A DNA stretch of 64,000 nucleotides. It comes from CBDAMZ01 sp965197375. Lineage in GTDB: Bacteria; Acidobacteriota; Vicinamibacteria; Vicinamibacterales; UBA8438. The notes under the pieces are model-generated. The model did no database searches, was not told the DNA's origin, and saw only the letters and a list, made by a program, of their open reading frames with translations. The translations under genes were made by a program, and so were the position numbers. Shown here one piece after another: positions 8,230 to 17,892 of this stretch (position 1 is the stretch's first letter; every line of letters begins with the position of its first letter). The stretch is from NCBI GenBank assembly GCA_965197375.1, contig CBDAMZ010000010.1, positions 372,001 to 436,000 of the forward strand, in the 5' to 3' direction.

Positions 8230-9567
8230 ATGGTCGAAGCAATCGAGCGATGGAACGCGTGGCTGAACGACTACGTGTGGGGAGCACCGATGATCGTGTT
8301 GCTAATTGGCACCGGCGTGGTGCTCACCGCATTGACCGGCGCCGTTCAGTTCCGACGTCTTGGCCTCGCTCTGCGCGAGGTCGTCGGCAGCACCGCCCAT
8401 CGACGAGGGCCTGGCAGCGTGAGCCCGTTCCAAGCAGTGGCGACCGCGCTCGCCTCGACCGTCGGCACCGGCAACATCGCTGGCGTGGCGACGGCGATCG
8501 TGCTTGGCGGACCGGGCGCCCTTCTGTGGTTGTGGGTATCGGGCCTGTTCGGGATGTGCACGAAGTTCGCAGAGATCACGATCGCGCTGCACTACCGGGA
8601 ACGAGACGCTACGGGCATCTACCGCGGCGGTGCCATGTACACCTTACGGAAGGGCTTGGGCCTACCGTGGCTCGGGGGAATCTTCGCGCTCTTGACATCT
8701 GTGGCAGCGTTTGGCATCGGCAACATGGTCCAGGCCAATTCGGTGGCTGACAGCCTGAACGCAAGCTTTGGCGTCGCGCCCTCGACGACCGGCTTCGTCT
8801 TGGCGGCGTTGACCGCAGCCGTGATCGTCGGCGGCATCTGACGCATCGGTGAAGTCGCCCAGGCGCTGGTGCCGTTTATGAGCGTGCTGTGCGTGACCGG
8901 CGGTCTCGCCATTCTCCTCACTAATCTCCCGGCCGTACCAGGGGCGATCCGCCTTGTGCTAGATGGCGCCCTCACCGGCACGGCGGCCACCGGCGGGTTT
9001 GCCGGTAGTACCGTCGCGCTCGCGCTCCGGCACGGCGTCGCGCGCGGCCTGTTCTCGAACGAGGCCGGCCTTGGAAGCGCGCCAATGGCACACGCTGCGG
9101 CCGAGACCGATCACCCCGTTCGTCAGGGCCTCTACGGCATCTTCGAGGTTTTCGTCGACACGCTGGTGGTTTGCACAGTGACGGGGCTCGCCATTCTCGT
9201 GACTGGCGTGTGGGATGGCGGCACCACCGGGGCAGCTCTTTCGGGGGAGGCGTTTCGGCAAGGCCTGCCTGGCGCCTGGGGTAACTTAATCGTGACGACG
9301 AGCATCGTGCTGTTCGCTTTCTCGACAGTGATCGGCTGGAGCTACTACGGGAAGACGGCAATCGTCTACCTGGCCGGCACGCGGGCAGCCCTACCATATC
9401 GGCTGGCCTGGCTGGTTCTCCTTTATTTCGGGGCCACCGGCTCGCTGCAACTCATCTGGAACGTCGCCGACACCCTCAATGGCTTAATGGCGGTTCCGAA
9501 CCTAATCTCGGTGCTGGCGTCGATCCCGCTGCTGTTGAAGCTCCAGCGAGAGTTCTTCCGGCGCTAG
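8230..9567 (+). pseudogene. AGCS-family sodium:alanine/glycine symporter interrupted by an in-frame TGA
   Basis: Reading one frame through gives an AGCS transporter of about 445 residues. The N-terminal part includes FQAVATALASTVGTGNIAG and AMYTLRKGLG; the C-terminal part includes GLFSNEAGLGSAPMAHAAA and FEVFVDTLVVCTVTG. Codon 204 (8839-8841) is TGA between GGI and RIGEVAQALVPFM, where homologues usually have an arginine or lysine; a single C-to-T change in CGA would explain it. The frame is otherwise intact on both sides, with no frameshift. AGGAAG precedes the ATG at 8230. Either the gene is a recent pseudogene, the base is an assembly error, or the halves are made separately (GTG at 8869 or ATG at 8878 could restart). 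The C-terminal half has no obvious ribosome-binding site. Confidence 0.8.
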
Positions 9568-9654
9568 CGCCCATGGTGCGCAAGTCCAGCGTCGCACGAA
9601 CCTGCGGCCAGTCGAGCCGAAGTCAAAGACCTATAGCCGAAAGGGGCCTCTTGA

Positions 9655-12618
9655 CTAGTTCAGTAGATCGAACAGGTGGCTGTACTTGAGGGTGAGCGTG
9701 CGCCCCGCACTACCCGTCCGCGCGCTCCCGAGCTCCTGGATGTCGTTGTAGACGACGAAGAGGCCAGTATTGGCATCAGAAATCAGACCGAATCGAATAT
9801 TCGACGACCAGAGGTCGGCGCGGTCGTTGTACTGGACGAGGGCCTGTACGAACATCCGGGGTGTGAAGGAGTACGACGCACGGAGGCTTCCCAGATTCGT
9901 AACGAACGCACCGCCGGGCAACTCGATATCGTTCCAGTCCCACCGTAGCTGCGCGTTAAACGCCTCGCCGACACGTATGGAGACGGCCGGACTCAGCCGG
10001 ACGCGCTGGCCACCAAAGAAACCGCCAAAATTTGTGTTGAGGTTGACGCTCACCGGCGCTCCCTGGTTCGTCTCAGCGGTGAGCTGGGCCTCGACGTGAC
10101 CGTAAGTCCCAGGTGGAACAACAACGTCAGGGAAAATCTCGAAGGCCTCGAACACACCTTCTTTGGTGAGGTTTACCCCTGTGTGCACCTCGTGTCCGTT
10201 CTCCCATTCCCAGTGGTTGTCGATGTGGGTGAACTGCGTTTCGTGCCGCCCGGTCACGAAGTTCCAGATAGTGTTGTGCATTACATGAGGACGCAACTCG
10301 TGCAGTCCCATAAAGTTCTCGGGCCGGAAAAACGTGAAAACCCTGGCGTACATGCGACGGAAGCCGCGCCGCTGATAGAAACCAACCTCCGGGTTAAAGT
10401 TCGGCCCCACTTCGGAGTAGCCCAGCCCCATCCGAGCACGTTCCGAGTCATGGCCGGCCGATAAGCCGTAGGCGTGCGTGCCGCGATGTGCGCTCCCGGG
10501 CGTCTCCGTCTCGGCCGCAAAACCAGAGATGATCCCACCCTGCCCAATCCCGAACCGTCCATCCACAGCAAACGTCCTGTTATAGTCCCGGTCGCCTGCG
10601 AGGGTGCCAGTCGCCTGTCGGTTGACGACGATCGCCCCGACGTTCGAACGGTTCGCGAAATCTTGTCGCACACGCGCCACTGTGAAATTTTGCGACGGGA
10701 TCCCACTGGCGCTCACCGACTCAGTCTGCATGGTCAGAAACCCGATGTTCGTGTTGTTCCCCACCTTACCGGAGAGCCGGCCGCCGCCCAGAATCGGGAT
10801 CTGCTCGCCGTTCTCCCTGATCCCGATCCGGCGACTGAAGAAGATCTCGATTGCTCCCGCCTGTCCAACGGAAAAAAGCCCGGCGTTTTCGAGAAAAAAC
10901 GGTCGCTTTTCCGGAAAGAACAGCCTGAAGCGATCCAGGTTGATCTGTTCCTCGTCGACCTCGACCTGGGCAAAGTCGGTGTTGTAGGTCATGTCCAGGG
11001 TCAGGCTCGGGGTGATGCTGTATTTGAGGTCGGCACCGACATCACCGGTGCTCGTCGTTGTCCGGTCCACGGTCCGTCGTAGCGACGAGCCGAGGACATA
11101 GGGTGTTAACTTCAGGTTGCGCTGAGGTGGAACTGCAATCCCCCGTAACTCGCCAGCAAACGACAGTCGATTGAGATTAAACTGACGCGGCAGTGGTGCC
11201 CAGAAAGATTCTTCGTTGCGGTACCGGATGTTCCGTTGAAAGTTCACACCCCAGGCCTGCACCTCACCCGAGGGGTAGCGGATCGTGCGGAACGGGATTG
11301 CGAACTCGGCAGTCCATCCGATATCGGAGATCCGAGAACGCACCTGCCAGGCGGCGTCCCAGTTCAGATTGAAGCCCCCACCCGACCCCCGCTGTTGTTG
11401 GCTTCCGCCTGGTCGCAGTCTACCGCCGCCCATGCGACCGCTACCCTGTCCTTCATTGGTTACTTGCCCGTCGTACTCGATGCCCGCAGGGTTCGTGCCA
11501 AAGACAAATCCGTTCTGCCGGTCGAGATAGGTATCCAGGATGATCCGGAAGCTGTCGGTCTCCGTAAGGGAGGAATCACGGCGACTGTCGGCAACGATGA
11601 TGGTGCTCGGGTTGCGGACATAGCAAACAACGCCGAAGTACAGGGTGTCGTCGGTAAAGACGATGCGAACCTCGGTGTGCTCCGAGGCGGGCTGGCCCTC
11701 ATCCGGCGTGTTCTGGAAGAACGCGGTGGCGCCAGTCACGTCGGCCCACACAGGATCGTTGAGAACCTCACCATCGATGACTGGCGCGCCTCCAACCCGC
11801 CACGCGCGGGCGACCGGGACCCCCGTGGTGCGCACGGTGGACGAACTCCCGGAGCTGTCGCCTGGGTCGGTGCCACCGACCAGTCGGTTGGGGGGTGGGG
11901 GTGGCGTCGGCGTCGGTGCAGGTAGCCGGGTCGGGGGCGCCGATGACACACTCTCGGCACCGACCGTGGCATCGGCGTTGCTGAGGGATGGCGTCGGTGC
12001 AAGCAGCCGGATCGAGGGTGCCGATGACGCACTCTCGGCACCGACCGTGACATCGGCGTTGCTAAGGGGTGCCGACCGCCCGGCTGCGTGGGCAGCGTCA
12101 CTTGCCTGCCCGTTGACAAGCCCGGTCGCAAGTCGGTCCTGCAGCTCAAAGAGGTCATCAATGGCGCCGTCGACCTTCGCAGCCCGGACGACCGCACCGG
12201 TCGTGACGTCCACCAACCGTCCGGTAATGCGCAGCTGATCCCCGAGCCGCTGGTATCCCCCGCTGACTACCCACCGCGCGCCCACACGCCGGCCCACCTC
12301 GAGGAGCATTCCGGACTCGGCCGGGCGCGTGTCAAGCACGCCTACAATCCGCATCGTCTCGGAGACCCGCCCGCGACCAATCACATCGAACGCGGACCGG
12401 TCCTGGAACTCAACCGAGAGAGCCTCAGCAATACCAGCCCCGATCCAGTCGTCGTCCGGGACACCGCTGATGTTGCCGAACGGCAGGATAGCCACACGCT
12501 CGGGCCCCTCGTCGCGGGAGGAACGATCGCCCTTGTCCTGCGCGATCACGGGGACAGCCGCCACGACGACCGCCACGACGACCGTCAGCATTACCCGAAC
12601 CCGAAGTGTTGGTAGCAT
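9655..12618 (-). CDS. TolB-like (FlgO/CsgG-type) domain fused to DUF5916 outer-membrane protein
   Basis: About 987 residues. After a signal peptide (MLTVVVAVVVAAVPVIA) comes a TolB/FlgO-like domain: RVAILPFGNISG...IAEALSVEFQ...VIGRGRV...GARWVVSGGYQRLGDQLRITG...VDVTTGAVV. A proline-rich linker with a tandem duplication follows. Next is a family-9 carbohydrate-binding-like domain (APVIDGEVLNDPVWADV, DDTLYFGVVCYV, FGTNPAGIEYDGQ), then the DUF5916 region with FFPEKRPFFLENAGLF and many alternating beta strands ending in SHLFDLLN, as expected for an outer-membrane barrel. DUF5916 proteins are of unknown function and often occur near peptidases. I chose the ATG at 12618, beside the hydrophobic leader; an in-frame ATG also exists at 12651. 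It is divergent from an M28 peptidase 79 bases away. Confidence 0.85.
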   Translation of the reverse strand: MLPTLRVRVMLTVVVAVVVAAVPVIAQDKGDRSSRDEGPERVAILPFGNISGVPDDDWIGAGIAEALSVEFQDRSAFDVIGRGRVSETMRIVGVLDTRPAESGMLLEVGRRVGARWVVSGGYQRLGDQLRITGRLVDVTTGAVVRAAKVDGAIDDLFELQDRLATGLVNGQASDAAHAAGRSAPLSNADVTVGAESASSAPSIRLLAPTPSLSNADATVGAESVSSAPPTRLPAPTPTPPPPPNRLVGGTDPGDSSGSSSTVRTTGVPVARAWRVGGAPVIDGEVLNDPVWADVTGATAFFQNTPDEGQPASEHTEVRIVFTDDTLYFGVVCYVRNPSTIIVADSRRDSSLTETDSFRIILDTYLDRQNGFVFGTNPAGIEYDGQVTNEGQGSGRMGGGRLRPGGSQQQRGSGGGFNLNWDAAWQVRSRISDIGWTAEFAIPFRTIRYPSGEVQAWGVNFQRNIRYRNEESFWAPLPRQFNLNRLSFAGELRGIAVPPQRNLKLTPYVLGSSLRRTVDRTTTSTGDVGADLKYSITPSLTLDMTYNTDFAQVEVDEEQINLDRFRLFFPEKRPFFLENAGLFSVGQAGAIEIFFSRRIGIRENGEQIPILGGGRLSGKVGNNTNIGFLTMQTESVSASGIPSQNFTVARVRQDFANRSNVGAIVVNRQATGTLAGDRDYNRTFAVDGRFGIGQGGIISGFAAETETPGSAHRGTHAYGLSAGHDSERARMGLGYSEVGPNFNPEVGFYQRRGFRRMYARVFTFFRPENFMGLHELRPHVMHNTIWNFVTGRHETQFTHIDNHWEWENGHEVHTGVNLTKEGVFEAFEIFPDVVVPPGTYGHVEAQLTAETNQGAPVSVNLNTNFGGFFGGQRVRLSPAVSIRVGEAFNAQLRWDWNDIELPGGAFVTNLGSLRASYSFTPRMFVQALVQYNDRADLWSSNIRFGLISDANTGLFVVYNDIQELGSARTGSAGRTLTLKYSHLFDLLN
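11905..12066 (-). repeat. 81-bp tandem duplication in the linker of the DUF5916 fusion
   Basis: Two adjacent in-frame 81-base units encode 27-residue repeats, LSNADVTVGAESASSAP... and LSNADATVGAESVSSAP..., each ending in a P/A/T-rich stretch. They link the TolB-like domain to the carbohydrate-binding-like domain. The duplication keeps the frame and lengthens a probably disordered tether. Confidence 0.85.
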
Positions 12619-12697
12619 GCTACGTCCCTGGCCGATCCGGGTGCCCCTCATAGAGCGTTCACTACCCCGGCCGGCGCCATGCTAACATGATCCTCCG

Positions 12698-14329
12698 ATG
12701 AGCCTCCGGACGCATCTTTGTGCCGCCCTGGCATGCCTGTGGGTTCTGATGCCATCTTCGTCCCTCGGCCAGGGCCGCGCCCCGCAGCACGGGTCCGTCC
12801 AAGTGACGGACCTTGAAAGCGACGTGTCGTTCCTCGCGTCCGATGAAATGCGTGGGCGTTTAGTCGGCACGCCTGAGAATCGGCTCGCTGCCGCGTTCAT
12901 TAGGTCGAGGTTCGAGCGGTCGGACCTCAAACCAGCAGCTGCTGAGAATTACTTGATGCCGTTCGATTTGATCACTTCCACGCTAGGCACGAAAAACACC
13001 ATGCACCTTCGCTCCGCGAGCGGCGACTGGGGAGCGCTTGAGATCGGCAGCGACTTCTACCCGGAACAGTTCAGTGGCACGGGAAGTGCCGAGGGGCCTG
13101 TCGTCTTCGTGGGCTTCGGCATCTCGGCACCGGCGCTGCGGCACGATGACTATGGCGATACTGACGTAGCCGGCAAAGTCGTCCTCATGCTGGATCACGA
13201 GCCAGGCGAGCTTGACGTGACGAGCCCATTCTACGGCGTCGTGGCATCGGAGCACGGGCGCGCGCTCCGCAAAGCACTCGAGGCCCAACGGCGGGGCGCC
13301 GTGGCGGTGCTCATCGTATCCGACGTCCACAACCATGAAGTACAGAGGCCTTTACCAGACCTCATGGACACTGCGTGGGCCGCCGAGCCGCCGCGCATCC
13401 CGCGCTATCAATTAGCCGCCTGGGTCGACCAGCTTCGCATCCCGGTCATGCGGATCTCACCCCCGCTCACTGAGCGGATCGCGACAGGCACCAAACTCGA
13501 CATCCTGGCTCAGCACGCCGAGATTCCTGGTGGCCCGCCGCCGATGACCGCCGAGGACGTCGTTATCGAACTGACGGCATCGGTCAACCGCGAGCGCGTC
13601 ACCCAATACAACGTCGTCGGGTTGATCGAGGGAAGCGATCCTACACTCAAGGACGAATGGATTATCCTCTGCGCGCACTTCGACCACCAGGGCGCGACCG
13701 ATGCACGGATTTTTAACGGCGCCGACGACGACGCTTCAGGCGTGGCCGGCCTAATTGAGATCGCAGAGGCCTATGCGCTGGCAGCGCGAGCGGGACACAG
13801 GCCCCGCCGGTCGATCTTGTTCGCCGCCTGGAATGCCGAGGAGCGCGGACTGCTCGGTGCCTGGGCATATACCGAGCACCCCCTCATCCCACTCGAGCAG
13901 ACCGTGGCGGTCATCAATATGGACATGATCGGCCGGAACGAGGAGGTGCCGCCTGACGGCGGGCGCCGGTTCCGTGGGCTCGACCCGCAAACAGCCACCT
14001 CAAACCGCAACACCGTCAACATCCTCGGCTACAGCTACAGCCAGGACCTCCGCCGGGCAACGGAAGCAGCCAACGAGGGGATCGACCTGACACTCCGCTT
14101 CCGCTACGACAATAACCGCTCAAACTTGTTGCGCCGGAGCGACCATTGGCCATTTCTCACACGCGGCGTCCCCGCCATCTTTATACACACAGGGTTGCAT
14201 CCCGACTACCACACCGAGCACGACCGGCCGGAGAGGCTTAACTACAACAAGATGGCGCGGATCGTCCAGCTGGTGCACCAACTAAGCTGGAACCTCACCC
14301 AGGACGACGGGCGGCCCGCGTTTGACTAG
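12698..14329 (+). CDS. Secreted M28-family zinc peptidase with PA-type insert
   Basis: A 543-residue secreted zinc aminopeptidase. Signal peptide: LCAALACLWVLMPSSSLGQG. Residues ~120-290 form a protease-associated (PA) insert (GPVVFVGFGISAPALRHDDY, DVAGKVVLMLDHEPG). The M28 core carries the zinc ligands in order: AHFDHQG (His), NGADDDASG (Asp), NAEERGLLG (Glu pair), NMDMIGR (Asp) and YHTEHD (His). Family members release N-terminal amino acids from peptides in the periplasm or outside the cell. It is transcribed alone, divergent from the DUF5916 fusion, with which it may share a control region (12619-12697). The start is ATG at 12698; the upstream sequence lacks a strong Shine-Dalgarno. Confidence 0.92.
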   Translation: MSLRTHLCAALACLWVLMPSSSLGQGRAPQHGSVQVTDLESDVSFLASDEMRGRLVGTPENRLAAAFIRSRFERSDLKPAAAENYLMPFDLITSTLGTKNTMHLRSASGDWGALEIGSDFYPEQFSGTGSAEGPVVFVGFGISAPALRHDDYGDTDVAGKVVLMLDHEPGELDVTSPFYGVVASEHGRALRKALEAQRRGAVAVLIVSDVHNHEVQRPLPDLMDTAWAAEPPRIPRYQLAAWVDQLRIPVMRISPPLTERIATGTKLDILAQHAEIPGGPPPMTAEDVVIELTASVNRERVTQYNVVGLIEGSDPTLKDEWIILCAHFDHQGATDARIFNGADDDASGVAGLIEIAEAYALAARAGHRPRRSILFAAWNAEERGLLGAWAYTEHPLIPLEQTVAVINMDMIGRNEEVPPDGGRRFRGLDPQTATSNRNTVNILGYSYSQDLRRATEAANEGIDLTLRFRYDNNRSNLLRRSDHWPFLTRGVPAIFIHTGLHPDYHTEHDRPERLNYNKMARIVQLVHQLSWNLTQDDGRPAFD

Positions 14330-14450
14330 CACAAGTAGGAAGTCGCGGCGGACGATGCCCAGCGAGCTAACTTTGGCACGTGGCCTATTAGCGTTGCATC
14401 ATAATCCCCGTCCCCGTTGAGCCACCTACCTTTACTGCCCCTATCGGTAA

Positions 14451-15887
14451 ATGAGTGTCCAGGATTTGGCCAACCTCGAACTCACACCCGCCCAAATGAC
14501 TGCAATGGGCCTGGCAACGCTCGAACGCGCCATCGCTCACATCGCGAGCTTGCCCAAGCAGCCGATCTGCGGGGATGTGCGCGCCGAGAGGCTCTGCCGG
14601 TCGATGCGGGAGCCCGCCCCAGAGCAAGGCTCTGAGCTTGAACCGCTACTCGACGCGCTTTTTAACGACTGGATCCCACGGTCGTTCAACCCGGGCGGCC
14701 CTGGCTACATGGCCTACATCCCGGGTGGCGGCCTCTTCCCGGCTGCACTGGCGGACCTAATCGCCGACGCGACGAACCGCTTTACCGGTATCTGGCAAGC
14801 CGCACCAGCGCTTGTGCAGCTCGAGGCGAACGTCCTCGACTGGTTCCGCGACTGGGTACAGTTTCCGCCAACCGCGAGCGGCGTGTTGACAACTGGTGGC
14901 TCAATGGCAACGTTCAACGCGATCGTGTGCGCGCGCGAGCAATACTTGGGCTCTGCTATTCGAACGGGGGTCGCGTACGTCTCGACCGAAGTCCATCATT
15001 GCGTGATCAAGTCGGCGAAGCTCGCGGGAATCCTGCCAGATCGGGTACGGCAGATTCCGGTCGACGCGCAGTTTCGGATGCGACCGGACCTCCTTAGCGA
15101 AGCCATCCATGTGGATCGCGAGGCGGGGCTAAAACCGTTTCTGATCGTGGCATCGGCCGGGACGGTCAACACGGGCGCGGTGGATCCGCTCGACGCAATC
15201 GCCAAGATCGCCGCACGGGAACAGGTCTGGTATCACATCGACGGCGCGTACGGGGCATTCTTCTACATGTGCGAGGAGCTCCGCTCTTTACTCCGAGGGT
15301 TGGACCGAGCCGACTCGCTCACGCTCGATCCCCACAAGGGTCTGTTTTTGCCGTACGGAACGGGGGCGCTGCTCGTGCGTGACGGAACGGCCTTGCGGGC
15401 GGCACACGCAGCAACCGCAAGCTATCTACCGAAGGCACCAGACGGCGAAGAATTCTATGACCCGAGCCAGCACGGCCCCGATCTGTCGCGCGGCTTTCCG
15501 GGCCTGCGGGTTTGGTTGTGCGTCAAGCTGTTCGGCACAGTCAGGCTCAGAGCGGCAATTGCGGAAAAGCGCCGGCTTGCGCTTACTGCCGCCGAGCGGA
15601 TCGCGAAGATTCCTGGAATCGAGCTAGCAGCACCACCAGAGCTGTCGTTGTTCGCGTTTCGCCTCACTCAGCCCCGCTGGTCGATCGACAACGAGAACCG
15701 GGCGACACGGGAACTTCTGGAACGCGTCCGGGCACGCGGAAAAATAATGATGACCGGCTGCACCATCGACGAGCGGTTCCTCGCGAGGATGTGCATCTTG
15801 AGCTTCCGCACGCGGCAGGAACCAGTCGACACCTGCGTTGAGCAGGTGACAGAAGAAACAGCGGCTATTCTCGGAGGCAGAGGTTGA
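14451..15887 (+). CDS. PLP-dependent group II amino-acid decarboxylase
   Basis: A 478-residue fold-type I PLP enzyme of the aromatic-L-amino-acid/glutamate decarboxylase group. Visible are the substrate/PLP region GPGYMAYIPGGGLFPAAL, TTGGSMATFNAI, the aspartate-containing WYHIDGAYGAFF, and the PLP lysine in LDPHKGLFLPYG (K296). Such enzymes turn aromatic amino acids or glutamate/diaminobutyrate into amines; the exact substrate is not readable. There is no transporter or partner gene alongside to suggest an acid-resistance system. Start is ATG at 14451, with no recognisable ribosome-binding site just upstream. An upstream 121-base gap after the M28 gene holds nothing clear. Confidence 0.88.
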   Translation: MSVQDLANLELTPAQMTAMGLATLERAIAHIASLPKQPICGDVRAERLCRSMREPAPEQGSELEPLLDALFNDWIPRSFNPGGPGYMAYIPGGGLFPAALADLIADATNRFTGIWQAAPALVQLEANVLDWFRDWVQFPPTASGVLTTGGSMATFNAIVCAREQYLGSAIRTGVAYVSTEVHHCVIKSAKLAGILPDRVRQIPVDAQFRMRPDLLSEAIHVDREAGLKPFLIVASAGTVNTGAVDPLDAIAKIAAREQVWYHIDGAYGAFFYMCEELRSLLRGLDRADSLTLDPHKGLFLPYGTGALLVRDGTALRAAHAATASYLPKAPDGEEFYDPSQHGPDLSRGFPGLRVWLCVKLFGTVRLRAAIAEKRRLALTAAERIAKIPGIELAAPPELSLFAFRLTQPRWSIDNENRATRELLERVRARGKIMMTGCTIDERFLARMCILSFRTRQEPVDTCVEQVTEETAAILGGRG

Positions 15888-16006
15888 TCGTGGCGGACAA
15901 ATCCAAACCGATGTGCCGGCACTTGACGTCGCGGAGCCAACTGTCTGAGGTGCCGCGACATTAGCACCGCCTTTCGCGAAAACGGTGATATTCGGCTGCC
16001 GGGCCT

Positions 16007-16582
16007 TCAAACGAATGCGCGCTCTACCTGCATACTTTCCGCCAACAGTTGGAGATACTGCTGGCGTGACACCTCGATCGCACCCAGTCGCTCCAAGTGC
16101 GGCGTGAGCCACTGAATGTCCAACAGGACATAGCGCCGCGCTTGCAACCGATCGACCAACGCACACAGGGCCACCTTCGACGCATTGGTCGCCCGGTGAA
16201 ACATCGACTCACCAAAAAAGGCCCCGTGGAAGCTCACGCCGTACAGCCCGCCGACGAGACGGTCATCCTGCCAAGCCTCGATGGAGTGGGCAAATCCCGC
16301 GTCGTGCAGCGCCTTATAACTCTCGATGATTTTAGCGTCGATCCAGTTGCCCGTGACGTCTGCGCGCGACGCGCAAGCGGTAATAACGTCACGAAAGGCA
16401 CGGTCCACCGAGAGGTCGAAGTGAGCCTGCCGCAGCACCCGACGAAGCCGGGCCGGCACGTGAAAACGGTCGAGTGGAATGATGCCACGCCGGTCCGGCG
16501 AGAACCATTGGATCTGCCCCCTGACGGCCATGGGAAAATGGCCGGTCCGGTACGCCGCGAGCAGCGTGCTAGTCGGGATCAT
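16007..16582 (-). CDS. aat: Leucyl/phenylalanyl-tRNA--protein transferase
   Basis: Cytosolic enzyme that adds Leu or Phe to N-terminal Arg/Lys of proteins, creating N-degrons for ClpS/ClpAP. The 191-residue form starting at ATG 16582 (MIPTSTLLAAYRTGHFPMA) fits the family N-terminus; the frame stays open to 16651 but the extra residues are not conserved. Diagnostic motifs: QIQWFSPDRRGIIPLDRFHV, TGNWIDAKIIESYKALHDAG, HSIEAWQDDRLVGGLYGVS, FFGESMFHRATNASKVAL and LLDIQWLTPHLERLGA. It is divergent from apaG across 126 bases that contain a TATATA stretch (~16660-16670), which probably holds promoters. No clpS is in view. Confidence 0.95.
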   Translation of the reverse strand: MIPTSTLLAAYRTGHFPMAVRGQIQWFSPDRRGIIPLDRFHVPARLRRVLRQAHFDLSVDRAFRDVITACASRADVTGNWIDAKIIESYKALHDAGFAHSIEAWQDDRLVGGLYGVSFHGAFFGESMFHRATNASKVALCALVDRLQARRYVLLDIQWLTPHLERLGAIEVSRQQYLQLLAESMQVERAFV

Positions 16583-16708
16583 GCAGCTCGTGGGCGCGTG
16601 TGTGGACACCAGGTCGACGCGGGCGGCGCGGTACCGCCAAGAGGACACCACGGCTGTAGTATATATAGGTGTCCGACAAAGGAGGGCGCTGAAGGACAGC
16701 GCCTACTC

Positions 16709-17122
16709 GTGACTCGCCAAGCTTTGCCTACTGCGTACACATCGGAGGCAGTGACGCGCGGTGTTCGTGTCCACGTCACTGCACGGTACTCACCGGAGCA
16801 CTCCCAGCCACTCCGCAACCAGTGGCGCTTCTTCTACACAGTGGCAATCTCGAACGAAGGAACCGAGACCGTCCAGCTCGTGAGCCGCCACTGGATCATC
16901 ACCGATGCGTCAAACACCGTTGAAGAGGTCAAGGGACTTGGGGTGGTAGGACACCAGCCAACACTCGAGCCGGGAAAATCGTTCGAGTACACGTCCAGCT
17001 GTCCGCTTGCAACACCGTTCGGTTCGATGCGAGGCACCTACCAGATGGTGACCGCCAACGGCGAGCGTTTCGATGCCAAAATCGCTCCCTTCGCCCTGTC
17101 CGAGCCCTATACGATCCACTAA
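16709..17122 (+). CDS. apaG: ApaG-like protein (DUF525)
   Basis: A 137-residue single-domain immunoglobulin-like protein of the ApaG family, linked to Co2+/Mg2+ homeostasis in enterobacteria but with no firm biochemical role. Recognisable motifs: WRFFYTVAISNEGTETVQLVSRHW, VVGHQPTLEPGKSFEYTSSC and GSMRGTYQMV. The open frame extends much further upstream, but that part overlaps aat on the opposite strand and does not look like protein. I place the start at the GTG at 16709, which gives a family-typical length and has GAAGGA 12 bases upstream. Its stop overlaps the convergent pxpA stop by a few bases. Confidence 0.88.
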   Translation: MTRQALPTAYTSEAVTRGVRVHVTARYSPEHSQPLRNQWRFFYTVAISNEGTETVQLVSRHWIITDASNTVEEVKGLGVVGHQPTLEPGKSFEYTSSCPLATPFGSMRGTYQMVTANGERFDAKIAPFALSEPYTIH

Positions 17123-17892
17123 CCTACCGGTGCCACGGTGATCCCAGCGGTTTCCAAGCCAGCCCGAAGCCTGGCCGCCAGGTTCGCGGCGCGTGCGGTA
17201 TCGCCATGAATGCAGATCGTGTCGGCCACCAAGGTCACTCGCTCGCCGCTGATGGTGGCCACTGCCCCTTCGCGAACCATCCGGACCGCGCGGTCGACCA
17301 CACGGGCCGGATCGTGCTCGAGCGCTCCCGGTTGCCCACGCGCGACGAGCGCGCCGCGCGCATCGTAGGCCCGGTCGGCGAAGACTTCTGATGCCACCAC
17401 CAACCCGGCGGCCCGTCCGGCATCGAGCAGGCAGGAACCCGACAGACCATACAGCACGAGCGAACGATCAAAGAGAGCAACCGCGCTCGCAATGACGTCG
17501 GCGAGTGCGCGGTCCCGCGCGGCCATATTGTAGAGCGCGCCGTGCGGCTTAACGTGATGAAGCCGACCACCCTCGGCGCGGACGATCCCAGCGAGCGCGC
17601 TGATCTGGAACAGCACGAAGTCCTCGACCTCGGCCGGCTTTGCCTTCAGCTCACGGCGGCCGAACCCGGCGAGGTCTGAAAAGCTGGGGTGGGCGCCGAT
17701 CTCCACCTGCGCCCGCAGAGCCAGACGCACCGTCGCACGCATAACCCGGGGGTCCCCAGCGTGAGCTCCGCACGCGATGTTCGCCGAGGTGATGTGGGGC
17801 ATCACTTGCGCATCGTCCCCAATTGTGTACACGCCGAAAGACTCGCCGAGGTCACAGTTGAGGTCAACACGCACGCTATTACCCGCCGTCAA
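17119..17892 (-). CDS. pxpA: 5-oxoprolinase subunit A (LamB/YcsF family)
   Basis: A 257-residue LamB/YcsF protein, the A subunit of the three-part ATP-dependent 5-oxoprolinase PxpABC, which recycles the damage product 5-oxoproline to glutamate. Motifs: VDLNCDLGESFG, SANIACGAHAGDP, IGAHPSFSDLAGFGRRE, HHVKPHGALYNM, ASEVFADRAYD and ICIHGDT. The TTG at 17892 has GGAGG seven bases upstream, which supports this unusual start; a GTG at 17874 is the alternative. pxpB and pxpC, usually adjacent, are not in this window, so the subunits must be encoded elsewhere or the protein acts alone. Confidence 0.93.
   Translation of the reverse strand: MTAGNSVRVDLNCDLGESFGVYTIGDDAQVMPHITSANIACGAHAGDPRVMRATVRLALRAQVEIGAHPSFSDLAGFGRRELKAKPAEVEDFVLFQISALAGIVRAEGGRLHHVKPHGALYNMAARDRALADVIASAVALFDRSLVLYGLSGSCLLDAGRAAGLVVASEVFADRAYDARGALVARGQPGALEHDPARVVDRAVRMVREGAVATISGERVTLVADTICIHGDTARAANLAARLRAGLETAGITVAPVG

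Noticed and set aside
8839..8841. TGA in the AGCS gene as selenocysteine or tryptophan recoding
   Set aside because: Homologues have Arg/Lys there, not Cys or Trp; no SECIS-like hairpin is evident and other genes here appear to use TGA as a stop.
16097..16708. N-terminal extension of apaG
   Set aside because: It overlaps aat on the opposite strand, and the translated part has no resemblance to ApaG; the GTG at 16709 gives the typical length.
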